From Leptospira sp. WS58.C1 (GTDB lineage: Bacteria > Spirochaetota > Leptospiria > Leptospirales > Leptospiraceae), in NCBI RefSeq assembly GCF_040833995.1, contig NZ_CP162137.1:1-64000 (forward strand): 64,000 bases of DNA, read 5' to 3'. A program made the translations under genes and the position numbers. Positions 46,719 to 56,991 of the stretch are shown piece after piece. Numbering within the stretch: the first letter of the stretch is position 1; each line of letters begins with the position of its first letter. The notes below the pieces were generated by a model that saw only the letters and a list, made by a program, of their open reading frames with translations, ran no database searches and was not told where the DNA came from.

Positions 46719-47646
46719 TAGAGTGCTAGTGACCGGCGGTGCCGGATTTATCGGATCTCATTTATGTGAAAGATTGATACAAGAAGGTAACGAAGTTATC
46801 TGTGTAGATAACTTTCACACGGGAAGAAAGAAGAATGTCGAAAAACTTCTCTCCAACCCTCGCTTCGAACTGATACGTCATGATATCACTGAGCCGATTC
46901 GACTCGAAGTGGATCAGATCTATAACTTTGCTTGTCCTGCTAGCCCGATCCATTATCAATCCAATGCGATCAAAACGATCAAGACCAATGTCCTTGGTAC
47001 AACAAATATGTTGGGACTTGCTAAAAGAGTAAAGGCAAGGATCTTACAAGCTTCCACTAGCGAAGTTTACGGAAACCCGATCGAACATCCTCAAAAGGAA
47101 ACGTATTGGGGAAACGTAAATCCGATCGGTATCAGAAGTTGTTACGACGAAGGAAAGAGGGTCGCTGAAACTCTTTGTTTCGATTATCACAGAAATCATA
47201 AAGTGGACATTCGAGTGATCCGTATCTTCAATACTTACGGACCTCGCATGCTTCCGGACGATGGAAGAGTAGTAAGTAATTTTGTGGTCCAAGCGCTTGC
47301 GGGGAAAGACATCACTGTTTACGGAGACGGTTCACAAACTAGATCTTTCTGCTATGTGGATGATCTTGTGGACGGTATCATTAAAATGATGAATACCCAG
47401 GACTTCAATGGTCCTGTAAACTTGGGCAACGACGGAGAGTTTACGGTTAAGGAACTAGCGGAGTTAGTTTTAAAAGAGACCGGCTCTTCTTCCAAGATCA
47501 TTTATAAAACTCTTCCCCAAGACGATCCTGCCCGCAGAAAGCCGGATCTGACTTTAGCTAGACAAAAACTGGGTTATGAACCGAAGGTTCCTTTATTGGA
47601 AGGAATCAGGAAAACGGTCGATTATTTCAAAAATCACTTGGATTAA
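46711..47646 (+). CDS. UDP-glucuronate decarboxylase-like NAD-dependent epimerase
   Basis: Extended SDR of 311 residues. [11 protein letters not shown] binds NAD, the [11 protein letters not shown] segment and the YDEGK active-site Tyr/Lys match UDP-glucuronate decarboxylases (UXS), which make UDP-xylose, and the [33 protein letters not shown] stretch is typical. I chose ATG 46711 over TTG 46699; SD is weak. It supplies nucleotide sugars for surface glycans, but no glycosyltransferase is next to it. Confidence 0.88.
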   Translation: MANRVLVTGGAGFIGSHLCERLIQEGNEVICVDNFHTGRKKNVEKLLSNPRFELIRHDITEPIRLEVDQIYNFACPASPIHYQSNAIKTIKTNVLGTTNMLGLAKRVKARILQASTSEVYGNPIEHPQKETYWGNVNPIGIRSCYDEGKRVAETLCFDYHRNHKVDIRVIRIFNTYGPRMLPDDGRVVSNFVVQALAGKDITVYGDGSQTRSFCYVDDLVDGIIKMMNTQDFNGPVNLGNDGEFTVKELAELVLKETGSSSKIIYKTLPQDDPARRKPDLTLARQKLGYEPKVPLLEGIRKTVDYFKNHLD

Positions 47647-47724
47647 TCGTTCGCCGAGAAAATCTGGACCTACTTTTCCCCAATAAGGGAATTTAACCGA
47701 AAAATTGAGTTTCGAGTAGGCTGT

Positions 47725-48894
47725 ATGAATATCGGAGTTTTAAAAGAAGCTAAGGAAGAAACTAGGGTAGCCGTAACCCCGGACGTAGTCGACGCCTTAA
47801 AAAAAATCGGTGCTTCTGTTCTCATCGAAAAAGGCGCTGGAGAAGGTTCTTATTTCTCCGACGAAGATTATAAAAAAGCCGGTGCGTCGATCCAATCTCG
47901 CGCTGATATACTAAAAAAGTCCGACCTAGTTGTGAGCATTCACTTAGCGGATGGTGCGAGCTTATCCAAGATCAAAAAAGGAGCCTTCTATTTAGGAATG
48001 TTCCAACCTGCGGTAAATCCTCAGGTAATAAAAAAGCTTTCTTCTGGGAAAGTTACAGTATTGAGTCTGGATGCGATCGCTCGTATCACTCGTGCTCAGT
48101 CTATGGACGTTCTTTCTTCCCAAGCAACAGTTGCCGGATATAAAGCCGTTCTTATCGCTTCCACTCATTTGACCAGATTTTTCCCAATGCTAACGACCGC
48201 AGCGGGTACGATTACTCCAGCTTCCGTACTCATCATAGGAGCGGGCGTTGCGGGATTACAAGCAATCGCAAGTTCCAGAAGATTAGGTGCAGTAGTAGAC
48301 GTATTCGATACTCGTCCGGAAGTAAAAGAACAAGTTCAATCTCTCGGCGCTAAGTTCGTCGAGGTGGAAGGCGCAACTCATTCCGCTGCTGCGGGTGGTT
48401 ACGCTGTAGAACAAACCGAGGAATACAAAAAACGTCAGCAAGAAGCGATCGAAAAATTCGCTGCAAAAGCCGACGTGATTATCACGACTGCATTGATCCC
48501 GGGAAGGAAAGCTCCGATCATCATCACCAAAAAGATCGTGGATAGAATGAAAGCTGGATCCGTAGTAGTAGACCTTGCTTCTCCAAACGGAGGAAACTGC
48601 GAGTATACTCAACACGGCAAGGTTGTATTAACTAAAAACGGGGTTTCCGTAGTTGGTCACCAAAACTTGGCTGGTTCTCTTCCTTCGGATGCATCTAGAA
48701 TGTTCGCTAAGAATATATTAAACTATCTGAAACTTTTGGTGAAAGAGAAGAAGATCAACTTGGATTTAAACGACGAGATCATTTCCTCAACCACGATTAC
48801 TCATGATGGAGAGATCCGTCATAAACTGACTTTGGATGCTTTAGGCGGTTCCAAACAAGAAGGGAAGAAGCCAGCGGCCAAGAAAAAGGCCTAA
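47725..48894 (+). CDS. NAD(P) transhydrogenase alpha subunit part 1 (PntAA-like)
   Basis: The proton-translocating transhydrogenase passes hydride between NADH and NADP+. This 389-residue domain I protein has MNIGVLKEAKEETRVAVTP, TPASVLIIGAGVAGLQAIASSRRLGAVV and AKFVEVEG with the canonical Rossmann motif, and ends in a lysine-rich tail (KKPAAKKKA). It lacks the membrane domain, as in three-subunit enzymes (PntAA, PntAB, PntB), but neither PntAB nor PntB follows; the next gene is on the other strand and overlaps its last 54 bases. Confidence 0.88.
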   Translation: MNIGVLKEAKEETRVAVTPDVVDALKKIGASVLIEKGAGEGSYFSDEDYKKAGASIQSRADILKKSDLVVSIHLADGASLSKIKKGAFYLGMFQPAVNPQVIKKLSSGKVTVLSLDAIARITRAQSMDVLSSQATVAGYKAVLIASTHLTRFFPMLTTAAGTITPASVLIIGAGVAGLQAIASSRRLGAVVDVFDTRPEVKEQVQSLGAKFVEVEGATHSAAAGGYAVEQTEEYKKRQQEAIEKFAAKADVIITTALIPGRKAPIIITKKIVDRMKAGSVVVDLASPNGGNCEYTQHGKVVLTKNGVSVVGHQNLAGSLPSDASRMFAKNILNYLKLLVKEKKINLDLNDEIISSTTITHDGEIRHKLTLDALGGSKQEGKKPAAKKKA

Positions 48895-49413
48895 ACTCCC
48901 GAAACAGGTTCCTATCAACCACCCTCCGAGTACATCGGAGGGAAAATGGTGGAGAGATAATAATCTTCCTACCCCCGCCATAAAACTCAGCACTAAAAAC
49001 CATTCCGGAAAACCGAACAAGAACACTAAGATCAATGCTGCCGTCATCGAATTAGATGCATGCGCGGAAGGAAAAGAATGTTTCATGTCGGGATTTTGAT
49101 CCACTTTTCCGGCAACGGTAATTAGAGGTCTTTTACGAGCGATCAGCTTCTTTAAAACTAAAACAAAACGATCATTTGCATAGGCGACAAGCCCCGAATA
49201 AGGAATTACGATCCACCAAGGATAAGGAAGAACTCCCTGCCACGCAGCATAAGCGAGATAAGGAAGAATAAGAACTAACATGATCTCTCCCCGATTGATC
49301 CTAGAGAGGGTTCGGTTCAGAATGGGAGAATGGATCTTTTCGCGAATAAACATTGCGATCGCATAATCGATCCTTTCGAAAACGGATAATTTTTCCAATA
49401 TGTTCTTATCCAA
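48841..49413 (-). CDS. PAP2-superfamily membrane phosphatase
   Basis: A 190-residue integral membrane phosphatase with the three motifs: KxxxxxxRP as [13 protein letters not shown] as SFPSAHASN, and the SR/GRxxxxHxxxD motif [16 protein letters not shown]. Substrates include undecaprenyl pyrophosphate or phosphatidate. Starts TTG, overlapping the hisS stop by eight bases. The 3' end overlaps pntAA by 54 bases tail to tail, so the C-terminal 17 residues share DNA with PntAA's tail. Confidence 0.85.
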   Translation of the reverse strand: MDKNILEKLSVFERIDYAIAMFIREKIHSPILNRTLSRINRGEIMLVLILPYLAYAAWQGVLPYPWWIVIPYSGLVAYANDRFVLVLKKLIARKRPLITVAGKVDQNPDMKHSFPSAHASNSMTAALILVFLFGFPEWFLVLSFMAGVGRLLSLHHFPSDVLGGWLIGTCFGSLGLFLGRWLLPFLFGTA

Positions 49414-50728
49414 GTAAGGATTTCCGTAACGTGGAGATTAGATCGGACCTGGAAACGGAAGACTGTTCTCCCGAGACGATATCCTTTAACTGAACCTTGT
49501 TTTCGGAGATTTCGGATTCTCCTAAAAAGATCAAGAAACGATATCCTTTTTTTTCCGCCGTCTGGATTTGTTTGCCGAGTTTTGCAGGCTCGAGCATGGT
49601 TTCCACTCCGATTCCTTCCTTACGAAGCTCTTCTGCGAGTTTCAAAACTTCAGGAAAAATTTTATCGTCCATCAATGGAATTAAAACTGCAGTTTTAGAA
49701 TTCAGATCTTTTGGGACCAGGCCATGTCCTTCCAAAAAGTTTTTGAATGTAACATCACCTAACCCGAAACCGATACCGGAAAGTTGTTCATTAGAGAATA
49801 ATCCGATCAGGTTGTCGTATCTTCCTCCGCCATATAATGATCTTCGGTTTTCGGGATTGGTATCGAATACTTCGAAAATACAGCCGGTATAATAATCGAA
49901 ACCACGAATGATCGAAGGATCGAATTCAAGTTGGTCTTTGATCCCCAAAGATGCCAGATCCGAAAATAGGTTCCTAATAAAATCCACGGAAGAACGGTCG
50001 ATACCTTCCAATTCTCCGATCGTTTGGAGATTTGTATCCAGATATTTATAGATTAGAGTAAGTTGTTTTTCCGGATCGGAAAGTAAAGGTTTGATCTCTT
50101 CTTCAAAAGACTCTTTGCTGATCTTTGATTTTTTATCCAGAAGTTTGGAAACTGCATGGGCTTTTTCAGGAGCTAAAGTTAGGGTTTGGTTCAAGAATGA
50201 ATCCAAAATCCCTCGATGCGAGACCTTGATCTGGTAACTTCCTTTTGGAGCTTTAAAATTTTCTAAAATTGCATTTGCGATCAGAATGATCTCAACTTCC
50301 GCCCGGTAGGAATTGACCCCGAATAGATCCACATTGAGCTGCCAATGTTCTCTAAGGCGCCCTTTTCCAGGCTGTTCGTATCTCCATAAGTTCGGGATGG
50401 AAAACCAGCGAATAGGTTTGGCAAGATTTCTGACTTCGCCGGCGACCATTCTTGCTAGAGTGGGAGTCATTTCGGGACGGATCGCAACATGACGATCTCC
50501 TTTGTCCGTAAAATCGTACAATTGTCTTTGTACGATTTCTTCTCCGCTTTTTGCCAGATAAAGTTCGAAAGATTCTAGGATGGGGCCGTCGTATTCTTCG
50601 TATCCGAAAGATTGGACAGTCTTCCTCATAACGGAAAACATCCAATTTCGGAATCTCATCTCTTCCGGATAAAAATCTCTCGTCCCCTTGTAGGGGGCTG
50701 TGGGTAAAAAGGCTTTCTGTTTTTCCAA
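49406..50728 (-). CDS. hisS: Histidyl-tRNA synthetase
   Basis: HisRS attaches histidine to tRNA-His. The 440-residue class II synthetase has the motif 1 region, [13 protein letters not shown] near the start, motif 2 [23 protein letters not shown], the HisA-type [26 protein letters not shown] histidine-specific stretch as [17 protein letters not shown], motif 3 GFGLGDV and the anticodon-binding C-terminal domain. A five-base gap separates it from the upstream DUF1577-type gene, and it overlaps the PAP2 gene. Confidence 0.95.
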   Translation of the reverse strand: MEKQKAFLPTAPYKGTRDFYPEEMRFRNWMFSVMRKTVQSFGYEEYDGPILESFELYLAKSGEEIVQRQLYDFTDKGDRHVAIRPEMTPTLARMVAGEVRNLAKPIRWFSIPNLWRYEQPGKGRLREHWQLNVDLFGVNSYRAEVEIILIANAILENFKAPKGSYQIKVSHRGILDSFLNQTLTLAPEKAHAVSKLLDKKSKISKESFEEEIKPLLSDPEKQLTLIYKYLDTNLQTIGELEGIDRSSVDFIRNLFSDLASLGIKDQLEFDPSIIRGFDYYTGCIFEVFDTNPENRRSLYGGGRYDNLIGLFSNEQLSGIGFGLGDVTFKNFLEGHGLVPKDLNSKTAVLIPLMDDKIFPEVLKLAEELRKEGIGVETMLEPAKLGKQIQTAEKKGYRFLIFLGESEISENKVQLKDIVSGEQSSVSRSDLISTLRKSLLG

Positions 50729-50733
50729 GTCTC

Positions 50734-51888
50734 TTAGACGCTCTTAATGAAGCTTAAATTCTTCTTTAATAGAGTCATATTCGTCTTGGCATCATTGGAG
50801 CCAACTATTTCTGCACCGACTAGGTAAATTTCCCCTACTTGAGAAATATGTCGGATTTTAAATGCGAATCTCAGTGGAGCTTGCATCTTAAATGTTATAT
50901 CCGCTGTAAAGAAAGGTTTGTGCAGAAACGATTCGACTAGCTGGGATTCGGTTACTTCCAAAAGAATTCCCCCCTCGGAAGCATTGATCACGTTCTGACG
51001 GATATCGACATCTAGCGTGTTAGAATCTTCTATCCTATCGTTAAATACGTCTTCTAATTCGGCGTATTTTTTCAGGATCGCCGGATCCAAAATTCTGTCC
51101 TTAGTCTCCGCATAACCTAAAGCAACGAGTTTAGGTCCGGAAGGATCTTTGTAGTAGATCGGATAGACAGCAAAAGATTGTATTTTTCCGGAGCGATACA
51201 CTTTGGTCCGATCTTCCAGGATCATCTCGTCTTCCAATTCTTGCTTTAAATCAAGAATATTAAAACCGTTGGATTCTTCTTTGGAAAGAGGATCCATACT
51301 GATCGCATCTTTTACAAAGATGGTTTTACCTGTACGTTTTGCTAAGTCCTGCTCAAAGCTAAGTTCTTTCCCCGAGGGAAATACCAATCTAGAATAAGGA
51401 AATTCAGATAAGATGTTCTTGTGTAAGTCGGTTAAAAGAATTTGGCCGGAGGTTCCTAAAACTTTGGTGGAATCCTGTTCCTTCTTTAACATGTGGAATC
51501 TATGAGCAACGACCTTGCCTTGTAATCCTTCAATCCGCGGAAGAATACGGCCGTCCTTTGCGATCCTTACATATTCGGGAGAACAAACAACTACGCCATC
51601 CTCATGATTGATCGAATCCACTCGAAAGCCGATCTCCATGTGTTTACTTAAAGTTTTGTAAACAGTGATCTCGCCTTCTTCATTCAAAGTTTCCGGATCG
51701 ATCCTGAGAAAAATTTTTCCTTCAGGAGTAGTTTGTAGGATCTGTAATTCTTGTTTTAAGGGATTTTCTTTCAGAAAGAGCCCGTTATTATGAACGTACT
51801 CTTTCAGAATATAACCGATTTTTTGAGGATCCCGGATCGTATCCCATATTCTTGGTGATTGTAGGTAAGATCGGTACTCGACTTCCAT
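50734..51888 (-). CDS. DUF1577-type protein with PilZ-like C-terminus
   Basis: A 384-residue protein that I place, with moderate certainty, in DUF1577, a family mostly seen in Leptospira. The C-terminal part (about 295-384) has a beta-rich [22 protein letters not shown] segment reminiscent of PilZ (RxxxR and DxSxxG motifs), but the N-terminal arginine pair is not clear. GGAG about five bases before the ATG. The palindrome at 51908-51927 lies about 20 bases upstream. It heads the leftward DUF1577-hisS-PAP2 group. Confidence 0.62.
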   Translation of the reverse strand: MEVEYRSYLQSPRIWDTIRDPQKIGYILKEYVHNNGLFLKENPLKQELQILQTTPEGKIFLRIDPETLNEEGEITVYKTLSKHMEIGFRVDSINHEDGVVVCSPEYVRIAKDGRILPRIEGLQGKVVAHRFHMLKKEQDSTKVLGTSGQILLTDLHKNILSEFPYSRLVFPSGKELSFEQDLAKRTGKTIFVKDAISMDPLSKEESNGFNILDLKQELEDEMILEDRTKVYRSGKIQSFAVYPIYYKDPSGPKLVALGYAETKDRILDPAILKKYAELEDVFNDRIEDSNTLDVDIRQNVINASEGGILLEVTESQLVESFLHKPFFTADITFKMQAPLRFAFKIRHISQVGEIYLVGAEIVGSNDAKTNMTLLKKNLSFIKSV

Positions 51889-51907
51889 CTGCTCTCCTGT
51901 TATAGCC

Positions 51908-51927
51908 CCAAAAACTTAAGTTTTTGG
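51908..51927. repeat. Perfect 20-bp palindrome upstream of DUF1577 gene
   Basis: CCAAAAACTT is followed directly by AAGTTTTTGG. It lies 20 bases before the DUF1577 start on the minus strand and could be an operator or the stem of a leader structure. Confidence 0.45.
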
Positions 51928-51949
51928 ATCACTGCGCTTTTAGGGCTTC

Positions 51950-51979
51950 AAGAGCTTGGACCGTCAGGGACAAGCTCTT
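51950..51979. other. Inverted repeat at OmpA/PD40 gene end
   Basis: AAGAGCTTG (51950-51958) and CAAGCTCTT (51971-51979) pair perfectly around 12 bases, overlapping the stop codon of the OmpA-like gene. No T-run follows, so it may be a mRNA 3'-end stabiliser. Confidence 0.4.
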
Positions 51980-54056
51980 ATAGCTTGCGGAAGTCGACCC
52001 TCCTGTTCTTCGCTCTTCCGTCTTCGGTAGAGTTATCTTCGTCGGGTCTGGAATACCAATATGCTCTGGTTTTTAACCTAGAAGCTTGGATCCCTTTACT
52101 ACGAATGTAGTCAAAAACTTTCCGCGCTCTGTTCCCGCTTAAGCGAGTATTATATTCTTTGGAAGCTATATTATCCGTATGGCCCCCAATCTCTATTTTA
52201 TCCGACGGATTTTTCTTGAGATAGTCCACAATCAGATCGAGTTGCTTGCGATGTGCGTCAGTCACCTCGGTCTTATTGAATTCAAAATAGAGTTTTGTAC
52301 TTAAAACAGCTGGGACTTCCGAATCTTTCCTTAATGCGATAGAAATTGTTGATCCGGGTTTAATATCTTTTTTCAAAATATTAACACTTTCGGAAATATA
52401 TTTCTCAGCCTTTGCAAAGATCTCAAAATCAGTGTCGGGAATCAACTCGATATGGAAATTTTTTGACAAACTGTTGTATTTTAAGATTTCTCCCTGTCTA
52501 TTCTTAGGAGTAAAAACTGTAGCGCTCGCTCCAGCAATTGGTTCTTTAGTAGTAGCATCTACAACTACTACATTAAGTCCCTTTCCTTTATCACCGTCTC
52601 CTGTGCTAACGATCTTACCTTTTTCTTCATCTTTAATAGGAAGAAGCACGTAAGTTTTATAAACTTTTTTATTTCTCTCTACGTTTCCGCGTAAGTCGAG
52701 TTTGTCCTCAGTGGGATAAAATCCAGGAGAAGAGATTTCTACCTTATACAATCTTCCCGTTTTTAAAACGGTTTTAAAATTAGTCGGATTTCCTTTAGAA
52801 AGATCTCCGCCTATTCTTCTGGAAGTAATGGTTCTGGAAGGGCCTACGCTATCCGAAATTTTAATCGTTGCATCCAAGCCTATCATTGTGGCTTCCGAGC
52901 CGTCCAAGACCAATCCTTGGAAGGACACATCGTAGGAATTCCTTAAATTTTCAGGGACCTGAAATCTATAGATATCGTACTGGCCCTGCCCTCCATTTCG
53001 ATTGGAAGAAATGTAAGCCCAAAGGCCCTCGTGATCAAAAGAAATCCCTTCCGAATCAATCCCTTCCGGAGTTTCCAAATTGAAAGGATAGGGTAATTTT
53101 TCCAGACTTCCGGTTTCCGGTACGGGATAAGGAAGATTCGTTTTAGAAACCGTAAGTTTATCTTCTGCATCTTCCGTATCGGCTGTGCTTGGAAGATTTA
53201 AGAAGTTCCGATACAAGGAAAACTTTTTGCGATCATTCTCTCTATTAGAAGAGAAATATAACTGTTCTCCATCCGGATGAATGTAAGGAAGAATTTCACT
53301 AGCCTTGGAATTGATCTCGGATCCTAAATTGACAGGACTGGACCAAACACCTGTGGAAAAATTTCTGTAGCTTACCCACAGATCGTATTCTCCATATCCG
53401 CCGGGACGATCGGAGGAAAAGATCAGATATTTTCCATCGGGAGAAATAGCAGGCATCTTTTCATTAAAGTTGGAATTAATCTCCGAGACGCCGATTAAAT
53501 CACTCCAACGTTTCGTTCTTTCGTCTCGTTTCGTATAATAAATATCTAATGCGTCAAAACCTTCTCTGTCCGCTTTTACGTTTCGGATAGAAGTCAGAAA
53601 AATTTCCTCAGGGTTGCCGAATTCATCGAATCGAATCGAGATCCCACCTTCGTATTTATCGGTATTGAATAGTTTGGATTTTTTTTCTCCCGCAGGAAGT
53701 TCCTTTTTATTCTGCTCCCAGATGTCTTGGTTCAGGTTAACCGGTTTCTTCCAATCAGCTTCCCCGTCTCTTTTTTTGTAGTTTGCGTTTTCGGAGAGCC
53801 AGATGTCCATCTCTCCTTCTCCGCCTGGACGATTGGACTGGAAGATAAGGTATCTTCCGTCAGGACTGATAATGGGATTGTATTCTACGTTTTGTGTATT
53901 TAAGGGAGATCCGAAATTTCTTTCCAAGAGTGTAGGAACAGGTTGGGCGGATCCATTCCAGGAAAGTAAAAAAAACAGAAGAGTTCCGGCAAGGACGGAG
54001 CTTAGAAAATGATTTCGCTTTGTATCGGGTCCTTTTCCTTGATTGTAAAAAAACAT
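51978..54056 (-). CDS. OmpA-family protein with PD40/WD40-like repeats
   Basis: A 692-residue exported protein with a signal peptide (FLSSVLAGTLLFFLLSWNGSAQ region), then several PD40 beta-propeller repeats carrying SPDGRYLIFQSNRPGG-type motifs, a carboxypeptidase-like or Ig-like middle region (about 405-560), and a C-terminal OmpA peptidoglycan-binding domain (about 580-692) with FNKTEV, GGHTDNIASKEYNTRLSGNRARKV and a final RVDFRKL. This Pal-like layout with a TolB-like propeller suggests envelope linking. Start ATG 54056, without a strong SD. It is divergent from the DHPS-like gene. Confidence 0.85.
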   Translation of the reverse strand: MFFYNQGKGPDTKRNHFLSSVLAGTLLFFLLSWNGSAQPVPTLLERNFGSPLNTQNVEYNPIISPDGRYLIFQSNRPGGEGEMDIWLSENANYKKRDGEADWKKPVNLNQDIWEQNKKELPAGEKKSKLFNTDKYEGGISIRFDEFGNPEEIFLTSIRNVKADREGFDALDIYYTKRDERTKRWSDLIGVSEINSNFNEKMPAISPDGKYLIFSSDRPGGYGEYDLWVSYRNFSTGVWSSPVNLGSEINSKASEILPYIHPDGEQLYFSSNRENDRKKFSLYRNFLNLPSTADTEDAEDKLTVSKTNLPYPVPETGSLEKLPYPFNLETPEGIDSEGISFDHEGLWAYISSNRNGGQGQYDIYRFQVPENLRNSYDVSFQGLVLDGSEATMIGLDATIKISDSVGPSRTITSRRIGGDLSKGNPTNFKTVLKTGRLYKVEISSPGFYPTEDKLDLRGNVERNKKVYKTYVLLPIKDEEKGKIVSTGDGDKGKGLNVVVVDATTKEPIAGASATVFTPKNRQGEILKYNSLSKNFHIELIPDTDFEIFAKAEKYISESVNILKKDIKPGSTISIALRKDSEVPAVLSTKLYFEFNKTEVTDAHRKQLDLIVDYLKKNPSDKIEIGGHTDNIASKEYNTRLSGNRARKVFDYIRSKGIQASRLKTRAYWYSRPDEDNSTEDGRAKNRRVDFRKL

Positions 54057-54095
54057 CTTGTATTTAGTATCGGAACAAAGACCCCAAGTATCAAG

Positions 54096-55022
54096 ATGGA
54101 AACTAAGATGGAAACGGACGTTCCGAGCAGAATCCAGGGAGAAATTTTTCCTCCTAAACCGATCTTATTCGGGGTTTTGAACATAACTAGCGACTCCTTT
54201 TCCGATGGGGGAAAATATCTACGCCAGGATCTCGCTTTTGCTAAGGCAAAATCTCTAATGGAAGAAGGTGCGGATGTAATAGATATCGGGGCACAATCTT
54301 CCAACGTTAAAGCGGAGCCCGTTTCTGAGCAAGTGGAATGGGATAGAATGAAAGAGATCATCTCCGAATTAAAAAGGGAGAAGGTTTCCATCTCTGTAGA
54401 TACTTTCCGACCCTATGTCATTCGAAAAGCATTAGAAGAAGGTGTGGATTACATCAATAATATCAGAGGCTTTGTAGATCCTGAAAGTTTGGATTTGCTA
54501 AAAGAAGCAAGCAAACAATCCGCAAAGTACGTTGCCATGTTTTCTCAGGATCATTCGATCAAGGCATCCGAGTTTTCCGATCTAAAACCGGAAACAGTTG
54601 TGCCTTTGGTTTTGGAGTTTTTTAGGGAAAGGACTAAAACTTTCCAAAGTTTAGGACTAGCTGATCGACTCATCTTAGACCCCGGTATGGGATTTTTTTT
54701 AAGTCCGGATTATAAGGTAAGTTTTGCGGTTCTTTCTAAGATCACCAAGATACTTTCCGAATTTCCGAACCTAATGGTTTCGGTTACTAAAAAGTCTTTT
54801 TTGGGAAATGCATTAGGTGGTTTACCGGTGGAGGATAGAATAGTCCCTACTGCGATTTCCGAGACGTATCTCTGGTCAAAAGGAGTTCCTATGATCAGAA
54901 CTCATTCTCCAAAATCTTTTATATTAGCACAGAAAACTTGGGAAATGTCTCACGGAGTTTATAGTCCGCAACGCGGGCTTCAGGAGCCTGGACCTTTTGG
55001 GATAGACTCTTATCGTCCGTAA
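54096..55022 (+). CDS. Dihydropteroate synthase-like protein
   Basis: DHPS joins pABA to hydroxymethyl-pterin pyrophosphate in folate synthesis and is the sulfonamide target. The protein of about 308 residues has FGVLNITSDSFSDGGKY and VDTFRPYVIRKAL, LDPGMGFFLSP and an IRTHSP end, but several core residues differ: GAQSSN replaces GGESTRPG, MFSQDH replaces the usual MH loop, the GFGK lysine is replaced, and SRKSF is TKKSF. It may be an active variant or a related enzyme. ATG 54096 is preferred over 54009, which would overlap the divergent OmpA gene. Confidence 0.72.
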   Translation: METKMETDVPSRIQGEIFPPKPILFGVLNITSDSFSDGGKYLRQDLAFAKAKSLMEEGADVIDIGAQSSNVKAEPVSEQVEWDRMKEIISELKREKVSISVDTFRPYVIRKALEEGVDYINNIRGFVDPESLDLLKEASKQSAKYVAMFSQDHSIKASEFSDLKPETVVPLVLEFFRERTKTFQSLGLADRLILDPGMGFFLSPDYKVSFAVLSKITKILSEFPNLMVSVTKKSFLGNALGGLPVEDRIVPTAISETYLWSKGVPMIRTHSPKSFILAQKTWEMSHGVYSPQRGLQEPGPFGIDSYRP

Positions 55023-56026
55023 CGGATTCTATCCATTGTTTCCTTACCTTCCGGAGTCATCGTAGGAAAAAACTCTTCCTCGGTGAATTGAAGTCCCTTG
55101 GATCTTAATTTTCTAAAATAAGGAAGTAGAGGAGAGAGATCGGCTTTAGGATTTTTAGAAAGTAAGGAAAGTTTCCATAATTCTAAAAAGACCAAGGATT
55201 CTTTTTCGGAATCGGGAGTTTTTTGGATCCAATCCAACGCTTCCGAATATCTTCTCTTTTCGTAATATGCATGAGCGATATAATATTCCAATTCCGGAAC
55301 TCTTTCGCCGGTTCCACTCAAGCTAAGTCCGAAAACTATAACATCGTCCCATTTTTCTAAAATATGGGCCATCTTTAACATAAGGCCTCTTGCATTCTTA
55401 TGAAAGGGACTTTGCTGTAGTATTTTCTCCAAATAGTAATAACTTTTGGACCATTCCTGTTTGGAGAAAAAATATTCCGCTAATCCTTCCCAGGCATAAA
55501 CTTCCTGGCCCGGAACGGTAGAAAGTGCATCTCGGAAGATGACTAATTCTTCCTCCCTTTGGGCCTCGATCAGGAGGTTCTCGAATTTTTTGCGTTCGAT
55601 CGGAGGGGACTGTTTTAGAAATGTTTCCAGAAATTTTTTGGCTTCGGATATATCATCTACTAGATAATATAAACGTAATAGATTTAGGGAAGGTATAGGA
55701 TTGTTCGAAAGAAGTTTTTGCGAACTTAAAAATTCCTCTTCTGCATCGTCGATTAGAGAGAACCTTACGAATAGAATACCGAGATTATTTTTGTCTGGAG
55801 CAAGGATCGCTTTTCCCCTATGGGATTTCGCTTCCCAAGGACTTTTTACGGAGTCAACCTTCTCCCTTGTGTAATCAGTTGCAGGGAGATACAGAAACAT
55901 AGGATCGTTTTCGATGAGTTCGTTGTTTCTGACCGGGTATAAACAAGAGAAGAATATAAGAAAAGATAAGAGTAAAAGATTAACCGGCTTCAGAAGTGGG
56001 ATTTTCCTGTAGGTTTTTCTGCGCAT
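55010..56026 (-). CDS. TPR-containing lipoprotein
   Basis: The 338-residue product has a signal peptide ending in FFSC (Cys about residue 28), a charged linker and a mature part made of TPR-like helices (PFHKNARGLMLKMA, VPELEYYIAHAYYEKRRYSEAL and others). The 5' end overlaps the preceding TPR gene by 47 bases, so translation is coupled, and no later start would keep the signal. It likely acts in the envelope beside the cytoplasmic or periplasmic TPR partner. It converges on the DHPS-like gene. Confidence 0.68.
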   Translation of the reverse strand: MRRKTYRKIPLLKPVNLLLLSFLIFFSCLYPVRNNELIENDPMFLYLPATDYTREKVDSVKSPWEAKSHRGKAILAPDKNNLGILFVRFSLIDDAEEEFLSSQKLLSNNPIPSLNLLRLYYLVDDISEAKKFLETFLKQSPPIERKKFENLLIEAQREEELVIFRDALSTVPGQEVYAWEGLAEYFFSKQEWSKSYYYLEKILQQSPFHKNARGLMLKMAHILEKWDDVIVFGLSLSGTGERVPELEYYIAHAYYEKRRYSEALDWIQKTPDSEKESLVFLELWKLSLLSKNPKADLSPLLPYFRKLRSKGLQFTEEEFFPTMTPEGKETMDRIRYGR

Positions 56027-56888
56027 ATAATAAATACTTTAAGGCCCGCTCGGTATCTCCATGAAACAGATACATAAGAGAAAGATCAAGCGCGTCCTGT
56101 GCTTCCGGAGCTTCGAAATCCTGAGGATTTTCTTTAGAAAGAGTGAGTTTATCCTTAAATTCATCCAATTTTTTTCTGGTTAGCACTTCCAGATTATCAA
56201 AGAAAACTTTTTCTTCCGGTTTCGGCTTTTGTTTTGCCGCTTTGATGGATTCATTGAATTGTACGAATCCTTGGGCGGTTGTAGTTACTTTCTTAAGAGT
56301 CTCGAATGATTGTTTATAATTTCCAAGTTTTACGTGGATCTCCGTCATTAGGATTTCCATTCTTGGATCGTTCGGATTGATCTGGATCGCAGTGTTCGCG
56401 GCCGCTAAAGCTTGTTCCCATTTTTCAGTATCAAAGTAGATGGTAGCTAGAGCTGCATAAGCTGTTTTATTTTTAGGATCTAATTTGATCGCATTCTTTA
56501 GATATAACTCCGACTTGTCCGGACGATCTAATTGTTTATAACAATAAGCGAGAAGAAGATGAGAGTTTAGATATTTTTTATTTAGCTCCAATGAACTTTT
56601 AAGAGCCTTAACTGCCGCATCCAAACTTCCTAGTCGATAAAGCTCCACTCCCAGGTTATAATAAAGCTCGGTAGTTTTTCCAAGTTCGAGAGCCTTTTGG
56701 TAGGTTTTGATCGCTTTCTCAGAATCTCCGGTGCGAGAGTAAAGTGCCCCTAGGTTCAGATAAGCCTTTTGGAATTTGGGATTCATTCCCAAAATTTCAG
56801 TATATATCTTGGCCGCCTGGGAGATTTTCCCGTCTTTTTCGAGTTTTAAAGCCTCGTTGAACTTACGTTTGATATCGGCCTCGGTCAT
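55980..56888 (-). CDS. TPR-repeat protein
   Basis: About 302 residues of typical TPR units (FQKAYLNLGALYSRTGDSEKAIKTYQKALEL and further repeats through residue 230), without a signal peptide. TTG 56915 is also in frame; ATG 56888 is chosen. Its stop lies inside the downstream lipoprotein gene, with 47 bases of overlap, so the two form a unit. Likely a scaffold protein; partner unknown. Confidence 0.72.
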   Translation of the reverse strand: MTEADIKRKFNEALKLEKDGKISQAAKIYTEILGMNPKFQKAYLNLGALYSRTGDSEKAIKTYQKALELGKTTELYYNLGVELYRLGSLDAAVKALKSSLELNKKYLNSHLLLAYCYKQLDRPDKSELYLKNAIKLDPKNKTAYAALATIYFDTEKWEQALAAANTAIQINPNDPRMEILMTEIHVKLGNYKQSFETLKKVTTTAQGFVQFNESIKAAKQKPKPEEKVFFDNLEVLTRKKLDEFKDKLTLSKENPQDFEAPEAQDALDLSLMYLFHGDTERALKYLLYAQKNLQENPTSEAG

Positions 56889-56991
56889 ATCCGGAATATC
56901 GACTAAAATTCCCAAGAAAACAACCTGAAAAAAACTTCAGGTAAAATGTAAAAACCTCCGAAAATAAAACATAGAAAGACAGAGGTCCGAA

